Assembly (NCBI GenBank): GCA_910585075.1
Contig: CAJUED010000022.1
Coordinates: forward strand, 1 to 58,560
DNA length: 58,560 nucleotides
Source of the DNA: an uncultured Lachnospiraceae bacterium
GTDB taxonomy: Bacteria; Bacillota; Clostridia; Lachnospirales; Lachnospiraceae
Reading direction: 5' to 3'
A program made the translations under genes and the position numbers. Position 1 is the first letter of the stretch. Each line of letters begins with the position of its first letter. Below are positions 34,256 through 43,015 of the stretch, piece by piece. The notes under the pieces were generated by a model. The model made no database searches. It saw only the letters and a program-made list of their open reading frames with translations, and was not told the origin of the DNA.

Positions 34256-35329
34256 CTATTCCTTTATTTTCCCTTCCCTATATTCAGCACAGCTGATTTT
34301 GGCCGTTTCCCTTAAATCAGCATCCATCATCATTGCTACAAGTCCCTTAAAATCCACATCCCTTTTCCAGCCCAATTCTTTTTCCGCCTTGGCGGCATTT
34401 CCCCACAAAAACTCTACCTCTGCCGGGCGGTAAAACTCAGGATTCACATCAACCAATAACCGGCCTGTCTCCGAATCATAGCCCTTTTCATTTACACCGG
34501 CGCCTTCCCATCTGATAGAAATGCCAAGCTCTGCAAATGCAGCTTCCACAAATTCACGCACCGTATGGGTTTCATTTGTGGCAAGCACATAGTCATCCGG
34601 TTTGTCCTGTTGCAGCATCATCCACATTCCCTTAATATAATCTCCCGCAAAGCCCCAGTCCCGCTTTGCGTTCATGTTGCCAAGGGAAAGCTTCTCCTGC
34701 TTTCCGGCGATAATATTGGCAATGGCCAGGGTAATCTTTCTTGTCACAAAATTTTCTCCCCGTCTCGGAGATTCATGATTAAATAAAATGCCGTTGCACG
34801 CAAACATCTGATAAGATTCCCTGTAATTTACCGTAATCCAGTAGGAGTACAGCTTTGCCGCCCCATAGGGACTCTTGGGATAAAAAGGCGTAGTCTCGCT
34901 CTGAGGCGCCGTCTCAGGCAGCCCTCCAAATAATTCTGAAGTAGATGCCTGGTAATATCTGCAATTCCCCCCATTTACCCGGATGGCCTCCAGCAGCTTA
35001 AGGGTACTCACCCCGGTTGCCTCCGCCGTATATTCCGGCACCTCAAAGGATACCCCTACATGGGACTGTGCCGCCAGATTGTAAACCTCCGTAGGACGGA
35101 TTTCCGATATAAGCCGCATCAGATTGCTGGAATCCGTGGTATCCGCATAGTGCAGGAAAAATTTGACCTTGTGATAATCCGAAGCAATCAGATGATCAAT
35201 ACGGGACGTATTGCTGATACTGTGCCTTCTGATAAGGCCGTGCACTTCATATCCTTTCTCTAACAAAAACTCCGCCAGATAAGAACCATCCTGGCCGGTT
35301 ATACCGGTAATCAAAGCTGTTTTCTGCAT
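34256..35329 (-). CDS. gmd: GDP-mannose 4,6-dehydratase
   Basis: 357-residue extended short-chain dehydrogenase that turns GDP-mannose into GDP-4-keto-6-deoxymannose. Seen: NADP-binding ALITGITGQDGSYLAEFL, RRHSISNTSRIDHL, the NLAAQSHVGVSFEVP block, the YGAAKLYSYWITVNYRE catalytic region and GDYIKGMWMMLQQD. Start at ATG 35329 behind AGGAG; a TTG two codons upstream opens a slightly longer frame. With fcl it makes GDP-L-fucose. No mannose activation genes are next to it. Confidence 0.96.
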   Translation of the reverse strand: MQKTALITGITGQDGSYLAEFLLEKGYEVHGLIRRHSISNTSRIDHLIASDYHKVKFFLHYADTTDSSNLMRLISEIRPTEVYNLAAQSHVGVSFEVPEYTAEATGVSTLKLLEAIRVNGGNCRYYQASTSELFGGLPETAPQSETTPFYPKSPYGAAKLYSYWITVNYRESYQMFACNGILFNHESPRRGENFVTRKITLAIANIIAGKQEKLSLGNMNAKRDWGFAGDYIKGMWMMLQQDKPDDYVLATNETHTVREFVEAAFAELGISIRWEGAGVNEKGYDSETGRLLVDVNPEFYRPAEVEFLWGNAAKAEKELGWKRDVDFKGLVAMMMDADLRETAKISCAEYREGKIKE

Positions 35330-35367
35330 AAACAATCTCCTTTTTTTATAAATTGTTTCTTAAAATT

Positions 35368-35823
35368 TTATAAGCTCATAATAATAGCGGCAATCGCGGT
35401 CCCCAATATTGCACCCATTAAAACCTGTAAAGGGGTATGTCCCACAAATTCCTTCAGTCTTTCCTCCGCGCTGATCTGCTTGCCCATATTCATGAGAACC
35501 TCCATCATCTCATTCAGGACCCGCCCCTGCCTGCCGGTTTCTCTGCGGACTCCCATTGCGTCATACATGACGATAATTGCAAGCATGGCAGCTATTGCAA
35601 ATTCAAAACTTCCTCCGCCGTATTTAATTCCGGTTGAAGTTGCCAGCGCGCAGACCGTCGCCGAATGGGAGCTGGGCATACCGCCGCCGCCCACCATTCT
35701 TTCCGCCACAAACTGCTTGGTAATGATCATATGAATCAAGGTTTTTAAAACCTGGGCCACCAGCCAGCCTAAAACCGCCGATACAAATACCTGATTTTGA
35801 AGTAATTCCGTAATAAAATCCAT
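35368..35823 (-). CDS. Divergent PAP2-family membrane protein (YuiD-like)
   Basis: 151-residue integral membrane protein of the YuiD/divergent PAP2 family. Seen: four to five hydrophobic segments and the conserved GGGGMPSSHSATVCAL phosphatase-like motif, followed by YDAMGVRRETGRQ. A full set of PAP2 catalytic residues is not obvious, as usual for this divergent group. Start at ATG 35823 behind GAGGG. It sits between rfbD and gmd on the same strand; a link with polyprenyl-phosphate recycling for surface sugars is an inference. Confidence 0.85.
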   Translation of the reverse strand: MDFITELLQNQVFVSAVLGWLVAQVLKTLIHMIITKQFVAERMVGGGGMPSSHSATVCALATSTGIKYGGGSFEFAIAAMLAIIVMYDAMGVRRETGRQGRVLNEMMEVLMNMGKQISAEERLKEFVGHTPLQVLMGAILGTAIAAIIMSL

Positions 35824-35877
35824 CTTGCTAATCCCTCGTACTTCCATCCTTCTGACATTTTAATGTATACACAGGTT

Positions 35878-36723
35878 TCACACGGACTCTTTCATATACA
35901 CAGCCAAAGCGTCCCTCCAATCCGCAAATCCGTATCCGCCGGTCATTTTCAACATATGATTTTCCAATATGGAGTAAGCCGGCCTTGGCGCCTTTGCCCC
36001 AAATTCTTCCGTTGTGATGGTTTCCACCTTCGTATCCTTCCCTGCAAGCCTGAAAATTTCTTTTGTAAACTCCGCCCAGGAGCAGCTCCCCTCGCAGGTG
36101 GCATGGAACAAACCGTAATTCTCCGTAAAAAGCAGCTGGGCAATACTGCGGGCAAGCTCCTTTGCACTGGTAGGGCTTCCCACCTGGTCGCCCACCACTC
36201 TGACCTTATCGTTGCTTTCGGAAAGGCGCAGCATTGTCCGCACAAAGTTCTTTCCGTCACCGTAAAGCCATGCGGTTCTCAGTATAAAATATCTGCGGGC
36301 AAAATCCTTCACCATACTTTCCCCTGCCAGCTTGGTAATCCCGTATACTCCCTCAGGATTGGTCTTATCAAACTCATAGTACGGCTTGTCCGTCTTCCCG
36401 TCAAACACATAATCCGTAGAAATATGAACCATCTTCGCTCCTGTCTCGGAGGCTGCAATACTCAAGTTTCTCGGCCCAATGGCGTTGATCCGATAAGCCT
36501 TGTCAAATTCATCCTCGCAGGCGTCCACACCCGTATGGGCCGCACAGTTAATGATGGCGTAAGGCTTCACTTCCCTTGCCAGTTTAAGCACCTTATCAAC
36601 ATCCGTAATATCCAGTTCACCCACATCCGTATTCACAAATTCAATATCACTGCAATCCTTAAGTTCAAGATTAATTGCACGTCCAAGCTGTCCGTTACAG
36701 CCGGTTACAATAATTTTCTTCAT
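35878..36723 (-). CDS. rfbD: dTDP-4-dehydrorhamnose reductase
   Basis: 281-residue short-chain dehydrogenase that makes dTDP-L-rhamnose. Seen: IIVTGCNGQLGRAI, INCAAHTGVDACEDE, VHISTDYVFDG, the YGITKLAGE catalytic Tyr-Lys, RTAWLYG and the late PRPAYSIL motif that defines RfbD. Start at ATG 36723 behind AAGGAAA. The other dTDP-rhamnose genes (rfbA, B, C) are not in the window. It lies upstream of the yuiD-like and gmd genes, which suggests a spread-out deoxysugar region. Confidence 0.94.
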   Translation of the reverse strand: MKKIIVTGCNGQLGRAINLELKDCSDIEFVNTDVGELDITDVDKVLKLAREVKPYAIINCAAHTGVDACEDEFDKAYRINAIGPRNLSIAASETGAKMVHISTDYVFDGKTDKPYYEFDKTNPEGVYGITKLAGESMVKDFARRYFILRTAWLYGDGKNFVRTMLRLSESNDKVRVVGDQVGSPTSAKELARSIAQLLFTENYGLFHATCEGSCSWAEFTKEIFRLAGKDTKVETITTEEFGAKAPRPAYSILENHMLKMTGGYGFADWRDALAVYMKESV

Positions 36724-36933
36724 TCTCAAAATTTTCCTTTCACAAATTTCAAAATTTACGCTATCTTTCCAATCTGCCTATTATTTTACCCTTTAAATCC
36801 ATTTTAGACAAGTAGTTCCCTAAATCATTCTCTTTTTTTATATTAACATTCACGGCATTTCCCGTAATATTTTCTTAATAATTTTGTATAACATTTTACA
36901 AGTTTTTCTAGTGACGCTTGTTTTGTTCTGTGT

Positions 36934-36939
36934 TATAAT
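36934..36939 (+). promoter_or_regulatory. Extended -10 before the DUF3048 genes
   Basis: TGTTATAAT at 36931-36939 is a consensus extended -10, with a partial -35 (GTGACG, 36911-36916). It lies 57 nt before the first DUF3048 gene. Confidence 0.5.
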
Positions 36940-36996
36940 TATTACCGTGTGATTTCAGGCACATTTTTAAACTAAAAAGAAAGTGAGGAAATATTG

Positions 36997-38178
36997 ATGA
37001 AAAGATTACAAGTTCTTTGTCTTGTAGCCTTATCTTCGTCTCTTTTATTATTTGGATGTGGAAAAAAGGATGAAGAAGTCAGCGAGACTCTTGTTCAGCC
37101 CATTGTAGAGCCTATCACTGATACAGCAGAACAGGATGAAGAAGAAGAAATCCCTGAAGAAACCGAAGACGAAGCTGATGTTCCCCCACAGGAGGGAATG
37201 GTTCGCAGTCCCCTTACCAACGAATGGATTGACGGCTCCCTTGAGGACGCAAGGCCCATAGCGGTAATGAGCCCTAATGATTCCAACGCTCTGCCTCATT
37301 ACAATTTTTCCAAGGCGGATATTTTATATGAATGCCCCGTTGAAGGCGGCATTACCAGAAGTATGGCTGTGTTCAAAGACTGGGAAAACTTAGACCGGAT
37401 CGGAAACGTAAGAAGCAGCCGTGATTACTTTATCTACTGGGCACTGGAATGGGATTCCATCTATGTTCACTTTGGAGGTCCCTTCTATATTGACGATTTA
37501 ATCGAGCAGGACAGCACAAACAACATAACAGGCTGCAGCTACGGCGCCGGAGGAAAAGTTGGTTTATTTGAAAACGCATTTTACCGTGCTACCGACCGTT
37601 CCGCTCCTCAGAACGCTTACGCAAGCGCAGAGGGAATCAACAGTGCTATCGATAAATTAGGATATTCCAAGACCTACCGCGACAGCTACTATGAGCCTGA
37701 CCATTTCAAGTTTGCATCTGAAAGCGAGCCCAATACCTTGGAGAGCTACAGCGATGCGGTCAGTGCCCAGGAGATTGATTTGTCCAAGGCTTACCCGATT
37801 ACCAAAACCGCTTTTACATACAATAGCGAGGACGGATTATATTACCGCTCCATGTATGGCAAAGCTGATGTGGATGCTGCAAACGACAACCAGCAGCTGG
37901 CTTTCAAAAATGTGCTTGTCCAGTTTGCTTACCACGAAGTAAGAGACGCGAAAGGTTATCTGGCCTTCCAGGTTCATGATACCACCAGAGGCGGCTATTT
38001 CTTCACAAACGGCAAAGCTATTCACGTAAATTGGGAAAAGTCCACGGATTATTCACCCACCAAATTCTATGATGATGACGGCAATGAAATTCAGCTCAAC
38101 ACAGGTAAAACCATGGTTTGTGTTGTGAAAGACACGGACAGCATTAATGTGGACGGCAATGCTCTGAAAAACGACTAA
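36997..38178 (+). CDS. DUF3048 lipoprotein (YerB-like), first copy
   Basis: 393-residue secreted lipoprotein. Seen: signal ending LLLFGC (Cys21), an acidic linker of about 40 residues, then the DUF3048 domain with RPIAVMSPN, SKADILYECPVEGGITRSMAVF and IGNVRSSRDYFIYWA, and a C-terminal DUF3048_C part with MVCVVKDTDSINVDG. The family role is unknown (Bacillus YerB is the type). ATG 36997 follows GAGGAA; a TTG precedes it. A paralogue follows after 45 nt on the same strand. Confidence 0.9.
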   Translation: MKRLQVLCLVALSSSLLLFGCGKKDEEVSETLVQPIVEPITDTAEQDEEEEIPEETEDEADVPPQEGMVRSPLTNEWIDGSLEDARPIAVMSPNDSNALPHYNFSKADILYECPVEGGITRSMAVFKDWENLDRIGNVRSSRDYFIYWALEWDSIYVHFGGPFYIDDLIEQDSTNNITGCSYGAGGKVGLFENAFYRATDRSAPQNAYASAEGINSAIDKLGYSKTYRDSYYEPDHFKFASESEPNTLESYSDAVSAQEIDLSKAYPITKTAFTYNSEDGLYYRSMYGKADVDAANDNQQLAFKNVLVQFAYHEVRDAKGYLAFQVHDTTRGGYFFTNGKAIHVNWEKSTDYSPTKFYDDDGNEIQLNTGKTMVCVVKDTDSINVDGNALKND

Positions 38179-38223
38179 GGCAAGTTCCAAGTTCCCACAG
38201 ATGGCAGGAAGGGAGAACTGATC

Positions 38224-39390
38224 ATGAAAAGGATTCGGAAAATTATAATGATATATCTCTCATTGCTGCTCCTGCTTTCAGGCTGCGGTCCCCAAAAGGA
38301 AGAAGCGCCAACCCCTTTAGATACAATTGACGATTCCGGGCAGGATTTGCAGGAACCGGAAATGGATACACAGACGCCATCTCCGGAACCTGCCCCGGAT
38401 ACCCCTCCGGCTGACGGGATGGTCAGAAGCCGCATCACCAATGAATGGATTGATGAGAAGATTGCAGACAGGCGCCCCATCTCCTTTATGGTGCCCAACA
38501 CCAAGACGGCAAGTCAGTATGGCATTTCAAAAGCCGATATCCTCTACGAATGCAATGTTGAATCCAATATTACGCGTCTGATGGGCATATGTGAGAATTG
38601 GGATGACATAGAAAAGCTGGGAAATATCAGAAGCAGCCGAGATTATTTTATGTATTGGTCTTTTGAGTGGGATGCTTTCCACATACATTATGGCGGTCCC
38701 TTTTATATGGACAACCTGCTTGAAAGGAATGATTCGGATTATATCAACCTGAACATTGATATTTCTAAAACCTATCATTTCCGAGATGTAGCCAAAAATG
38801 ATTTTGACAATGCTTTTACAAGCTCCGCCTTAATCAAAAAATATATCAACAATGCGGGCTTTGCCCTGGATTACAGGGATAATTATTCGGATGAACAGCA
38901 TTTTCTGTTTTCCTCCGACCAGATGCCCAACATGTTGACCCAGTATGAGGACTCCATCCCTGCCAGGGAAGTGGACATGTCCCTTGCCTACCCCCTCACA
39001 AATTGTTATTTTAAGTACAATGAGGAAACAGGCCTTTATGACAGATACCAGCATTTATCCGGTACTCCGGATGGTCCCCACATAGATATGGCTACCAACA
39101 CGCCTCTTACCTTTAAGAATCTGCTGGTACAAAATACCTATTATGAGGTCAGGGATCAGAAAGGATACCTCTCCTTCCAGTGTCATGATACCACCCGGGA
39201 CGGCTGGTTTTTCACCAACGGAAGGGGTATTCATGTTACCTGGGAAAAGCCTTCGGATTACGGCGCTACCAGATATTATGATGATAACGGAAATGAAATA
39301 AAGCTGAACACAGGAAAAACAATGATTTGCATTCTTCCTGACGGTGATGCCTTTATGGTGGATGGAAAGACAATCACTTCAAATAGTTAA
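38224..39390 (+). CDS. DUF3048 lipoprotein (YerB-like), second copy
   Basis: 388-residue paralogue of the preceding gene. Seen: signal ending LLLLLSGC (Cys21), a Pro/Asp-rich linker, then RPISFMVPN, SKADILYECNVESNITRLM, IRSSRDYFMYWSFEW and a C-terminal ICILPDGDAFMVDG. The same domain order and matching blocks show a tandem duplication, but the linker and mid regions have diverged. Start at ATG 38224 behind GGGAG. Two hairpins follow the stop codon. Confidence 0.9.
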   Translation: MKRIRKIIMIYLSLLLLLSGCGPQKEEAPTPLDTIDDSGQDLQEPEMDTQTPSPEPAPDTPPADGMVRSRITNEWIDEKIADRRPISFMVPNTKTASQYGISKADILYECNVESNITRLMGICENWDDIEKLGNIRSSRDYFMYWSFEWDAFHIHYGGPFYMDNLLERNDSDYINLNIDISKTYHFRDVAKNDFDNAFTSSALIKKYINNAGFALDYRDNYSDEQHFLFSSDQMPNMLTQYEDSIPAREVDMSLAYPLTNCYFKYNEETGLYDRYQHLSGTPDGPHIDMATNTPLTFKNLLVQNTYYEVRDQKGYLSFQCHDTTRDGWFFTNGRGIHVTWEKPSDYGATRYYDDNGNEIKLNTGKTMICILPDGDAFMVDGKTITSNS

Positions 39391-39405
39391 TATTTATTGA
39401 TATCA

Positions 39406-39472
39406 AAGCTGCTGCGTTTCGCGTAGCAGCTTATACTTTAAAAGACAGGGACTTTTCCCTGCCTTTTATTTT
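39406..39472. terminator. Double hairpin between DUF3048 gene and leuA
   Basis: The first hairpin (39406-39432) has AAGCTGCT/AGCAGCTT arms extended over a G-T pair. The second (39440-39467) has AAAAG-CAGGGA/TCCCTG-CTTTT arms around a CTTT loop and runs into ATTTTT on the plus strand; on the minus strand it ends in TTTT, so it can serve both convergent units. Confidence 0.75.
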
Positions 39473-39506
39473 TACATTTTTGTCATTTTTATCCATAAAC
39501 TAACTC

Positions 39507-41186
39507 TTATTTTTCTCCTAATCCCAGCCTGTTGACCGCTGAGAAAATAGCCCGCACGGAAGCTCTTGTGATGTTAGAGCTTACTCCAACACCATATGTA
39601 ACCTTTCCGCTGTCCGCATCCAAAAGGTGGATATAGGCCGCCGCCTGTGAATTCGCCCCACTCTGCAGCGCATGTTCCTCATAATCCAGAATCTTAATCT
39701 TAGATCCAAGCTCTACCTGTAGACCTCTCTGTACTGCATCAAGAGGGCCATTTCCTACGGCTTCAAAACTCTTTTCAATACCGTTATCCGTATATTTCAC
39801 CAATACGCCGGTGTCAAATTCAGACTGGGTTTCCCCGCTCAAATCATCCACACGCAGCCTGCGGAAATGTATGGGCTCTTTCTTCTGCAGATATTCTTCC
39901 CGGAATGCTTCCATGATCTCATCCGGCGAAACCTCGCCCTTCACTTCGGAAATTGCCTGTATTACATTGGCAAACTCTCTGTGCATTCCCTTCGGCAGCT
40001 TGAAACCAAAGTAAGTATCCATAATAAAGGCAACGCCGCCCTTTCCGGACTGGGAATTGATGCGCACGATAGGCTCGTACTCTCTGCCAATATCCGAGGG
40101 GTCAATCGGCAGATAAGGCACCTGCCAATACTCGCTGCCCCGCTCCCTCATGGCCTTCACACCCTTATTGATAGCATCCTGATGGGAGCCTGAAAAGGCT
40201 GTAAACACCAGCTTACCTGCATAGGGATGCCTGGGATGGACGGGCATCTTGCAGCATCTCTCATATATTTCAATAATTTCATTCACTTTTTCAATGTGAA
40301 GATCCGGGTCAATTCCCTGGGAAAACATGTTATAGGCAATGTTAATAATATCCACATTCCCTGTTCTTTCCCCGTTTCCGAACAAGGTTCCTTCTACCCT
40401 CTGCGCTCCTGCCAGAATGGAAAGCTCTGCCGAGGCAACTCCGGTTCCTCTGTCATTATGGGGATGCACACTTAAAATAATGCTTTCCCGATTCTTAAAA
40501 TGCCGGTTCATCCATTCAATCTGGTCTGCATACACATTCGGCGTATTCATCTCCACCGTGGAAGGAAGGTTGATAATGATAGGATTCTCTTTTGTAGCGC
40601 CCCAGGTCTCCTGTACCGCCGTACAGATTTCCAGGGCATAATCTAATTCGGTTCCGGTAAAGCTTTCCGGGGAATACTCCAAAATAATCTTTCCCGGGAA
40701 CTTTGCCGCTCTTTCCTTTACCATCTGCGTGCCTTTTACGGCAATATCCGTGATTTGCTCCCTGTCCATTCCAAACACCACATCCCTTTGCAGGGTGGAA
40801 GTGGAATTATAGATATGCACAATGGCCTCTTTACATCCTTCTATAGATTCGAAAGTACGGTCAATCAGCTCCTCCCGGCACTGAGTAAGCACCTGCACAC
40901 GCACCCCGTCCGGAATCATTTTTCTTTCTATCAATTGACGCAGGAAGTCGTACTCAATCTGGCTGGCAGCGGGAAAACCCACTTCAATTTCCTTAAATCC
41001 AAGCTTTATGAGATACTGAAACATCTCTATCTTTTCGCTGACCACCATAGGATCAATCAACGCCTGATTTCCATCTCTAAGGTCCACGCTGCACCAGATG
41101 GGTGCCTTCTCTATCTCTCTCCCCGGCCACTGCCTTTCCGGATAAACAACCACCGGATTTTTCCTATATCTCTTATAGTTCAACAT
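39507..41186 (-). CDS. leuA: 2-isopropylmalate synthase
   Basis: 559-residue enzyme for the first step of leucine synthesis (acetyl-CoA plus 2-ketoisovalerate). Seen: the long-form N-terminus with PIWCSVDLRDGNQALIDPM, the LSVHPHNDRGTGVASAEL metal-ligand block and GTLFGNGERTGNVD, a HPYAGKLVFTAFSGSHQDAI lid, and a C-terminal regulatory domain (about 420-559) that binds leucine in the family. No T-box or leucine leader is seen before it, because only 4 nt separate it from the HPr gene, with which it must share a transcript. Confidence 0.96.
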   Translation of the reverse strand: MLNYKRYRKNPVVVYPERQWPGREIEKAPIWCSVDLRDGNQALIDPMVVSEKIEMFQYLIKLGFKEIEVGFPAASQIEYDFLRQLIERKMIPDGVRVQVLTQCREELIDRTFESIEGCKEAIVHIYNSTSTLQRDVVFGMDREQITDIAVKGTQMVKERAAKFPGKIILEYSPESFTGTELDYALEICTAVQETWGATKENPIIINLPSTVEMNTPNVYADQIEWMNRHFKNRESIILSVHPHNDRGTGVASAELSILAGAQRVEGTLFGNGERTGNVDIINIAYNMFSQGIDPDLHIEKVNEIIEIYERCCKMPVHPRHPYAGKLVFTAFSGSHQDAINKGVKAMRERGSEYWQVPYLPIDPSDIGREYEPIVRINSQSGKGGVAFIMDTYFGFKLPKGMHREFANVIQAISEVKGEVSPDEIMEAFREEYLQKKEPIHFRRLRVDDLSGETQSEFDTGVLVKYTDNGIEKSFEAVGNGPLDAVQRGLQVELGSKIKILDYEEHALQSGANSQAAAYIHLLDADSGKVTYGVGVSSNITRASVRAIFSAVNRLGLGEK

Positions 41187-41190
41187 TTTC

Positions 41191-41454
41191 TTACTCTCCT
41201 AAACCGCTTTCAATTGCCTTTACCAGCGTTTGAAGGGCTTCTTCCTCGTCCTCTCCCTCGCAGATAAATTCAACCTCATCCCCGCTTTTTACACAGGCTC
41301 CCAAAACGCTCAGCACACTTTTGGCATTCGCAGTATTTCCCCTAAATGTAAAGGTTATTAATGATTTAAACTGCATTGCTTCCTTGCACAGGATGCCGGC
41401 CGGCCTTAAGTGAAGACCTGTTGGGTTCTTAATAACCACTTTTTGGCTCACCAT
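41191..41454 (-). CDS. ptsH: Phosphocarrier protein HPr
   Basis: 87-residue HPr-type protein. Seen: active-site NPTGLHLRPAG with His15, phosphorylated by Enzyme I, and Ser46 in NAKSVLSVLG, the site for HPr kinase in Firmicutes. The Ser46 region (VLSVLGACVKSGDEVEF) fits a genuine HPr. ATG 41454 follows TTGGAGG; the longer frame adds seven residues. It is not next to Enzyme I here but sits between glmM and leuA on the same strand, so it may be a second HPr copy (Crh-like) or the main one. Confidence 0.9.
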   Translation of the reverse strand: MVSQKVVIKNPTGLHLRPAGILCKEAMQFKSLITFTFRGNTANAKSVLSVLGACVKSGDEVEFICEGEDEEEALQTLVKAIESGLGE

Positions 41455-41559
41455 AATTGTTTTCCTCCAATACACATAACAGTCCGGTCAGACCAAACTG
41501 TTGCAATATTTTTACCTGATACCCTGCTTCTCATATCCATTCGGCGAGTTCCGCAAACC

Positions 41560-42909
41560 TTACAGCATAATATTCTGAATCAAATCCGCCAGCTTCCTCG
41601 CTTCATCCTCAATCATCTTCTGATCCTTCCCCTCTATCATTACACGGACAAAAGGCTCCGTACCCGAAGGACGAATCAGTACCCGGCCTTCTCCCGCAAA
41701 CTTAGCATTCAGCGTCTCTATTGCCTCTGCGATTTCAGGATACTCCATGTACTTTTCCTTTTTGTGGTTTGGCACCTTTGCATTGATAAGTGCCTGAGGA
41801 AGTACCTCCATAACAGAAGCCAATTCGGATAAATTCTTGCCGGTTTCCACCATTACCTTTAAGAGATGCAATGCGCTTAACAATCCGTCTCCCGTAGTGT
41901 TCTCCTTTAAGAATATGATATGTCCTGACTGCTCCCCCCCAAGGCTGGCGTCAATTTCCTTCATCCTCTCAAGAACATATCTGTCACCAACCTTAGTCTG
42001 TTCCATATGAATGCCATTTTTCTGTGCCATGAGGGTAAAGCCAAGATTACTCATAACCGTAACCACAATCGTATCATGGGAAAGCTCCCCTTTCTCCTTC
42101 ATGTGATTGCCTACAATGGCCATAATCTGATCGCCGTCAACTACATTTCCCAGCTCATCCACAGCCAGAAGTCTGTCGGCATCCCCGTCAAAGGCAAGCC
42201 CTATATTTGCCTTCTCATAAACTACCCTGGCTTTCAATTCTTCCATATGGGTGGAACCACAATTTGCATTGATATTGGTTCCGTCAGGCATATTGTGGAT
42301 TGCCACAACATTTCCTCCAAGCTCCCGCAGGGCTTCCACAGAAGTATAATAAGCAGCGCCCTCCGCGCAGTCAACAACGATTTTAAGCCCTGACAAATCA
42401 ATCTTTACGGATTGGATGGAATGATTGATATACTCCTCCCTGGCATCCGTACGATATTTAATTTTACCTACATTGGCTCCGATGGGAAATTTAATCCCTG
42501 TCATTCCCCCCTTGATAATAGCCTCTATTTCATCTTCCAGTGCATCAGGCAGTTTATAGCCATCCCCGTCAAAGAATTTGATACCGTTAAATTCCACTGA
42601 ATTGTGGGAAGCTGAAATCACAACGCCTGCATCCACCTTATATTTCCGGGTGAGATACGCCACCGCAGGCGTTGGGATAACTCCCACGTAAACCGCATTT
42701 GCACCTACGGAGCAAATACCCGCCATCAATGCATTTGCAAGCATATCTCCTGAAATTCTGGTATCACAGCCCACCATAATCGTTGGCTTATGCATATTCT
42801 CTCTTGTAAGTACATAGGCGCCTGCCTGACCCAGCTGCATTGCAAGAAGCGGCGTCAACTCGTCATTTGCCACTCCTCTTACACCATCCGTACCAAATAA
42901 TCTTCCCAT
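41560..42909 (-). CDS. glmM: Phosphoglucosamine mutase
   Basis: 449-residue enzyme that interconverts glucosamine-6-phosphate and glucosamine-1-phosphate for cell-wall precursors. Seen: the N-terminal MGRLFGTDGVRGVAND, catalytic serine loop ISASHNSVEFNG (Ser101), the metal-binding LAFDGDADRLLAVD and C-terminal RPSGTEPFVRVM. ATG 42909 follows GGAGG; five extra codons in the longer frame are dropped. It follows cdaR, in the conserved cdaA-cdaR-glmM order known from Bacillus, Listeria and others. Confidence 0.97.
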   Translation of the reverse strand: MGRLFGTDGVRGVANDELTPLLAMQLGQAGAYVLTRENMHKPTIMVGCDTRISGDMLANALMAGICSVGANAVYVGVIPTPAVAYLTRKYKVDAGVVISASHNSVEFNGIKFFDGDGYKLPDALEDEIEAIIKGGMTGIKFPIGANVGKIKYRTDAREEYINHSIQSVKIDLSGLKIVVDCAEGAAYYTSVEALRELGGNVVAIHNMPDGTNINANCGSTHMEELKARVVYEKANIGLAFDGDADRLLAVDELGNVVDGDQIMAIVGNHMKEKGELSHDTIVVTVMSNLGFTLMAQKNGIHMEQTKVGDRYVLERMKEIDASLGGEQSGHIIFLKENTTGDGLLSALHLLKVMVETGKNLSELASVMEVLPQALINAKVPNHKKEKYMEYPEIAEAIETLNAKFAGEGRVLIRPSGTEPFVRVMIEGKDQKMIEDEARKLADLIQNIML

Positions 42910-42946
42910 TGCTTCATCCTCCATTCTAGTCTCTCATATTGGCAAT

Positions 42947-42987
42947 CTCGCGAAGCAGCTTTGCTGCGAGTGATTAGAAGTACTTCT
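42947..42987. other. Hairpins between cdaR and glmM
   Basis: GCAGC-TTT-GCTGC with flanking CTC/GAG (42947-42970), then the perfect 12-bp palindrome AGAAGTACTTCT (42976-42987). No T-tract follows, so they may mark processing or partial termination between cdaR and glmM. Confidence 0.45.
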
Positions 42988-43015
42988 CACACTTCCGCTC
43001 CCGACAGTCTACACA

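Noticed and set aside
35863..36807. 314-codon plus-strand frame
   Set aside because: Shadow of rfbD; no ribosome site or family motif.
39187..41186. T-box or leucine attenuator for leuA
   Set aside because: Only 4 nt lie between ptsH and leuA, leaving no room; no T-box core was seen upstream of ptsH either.
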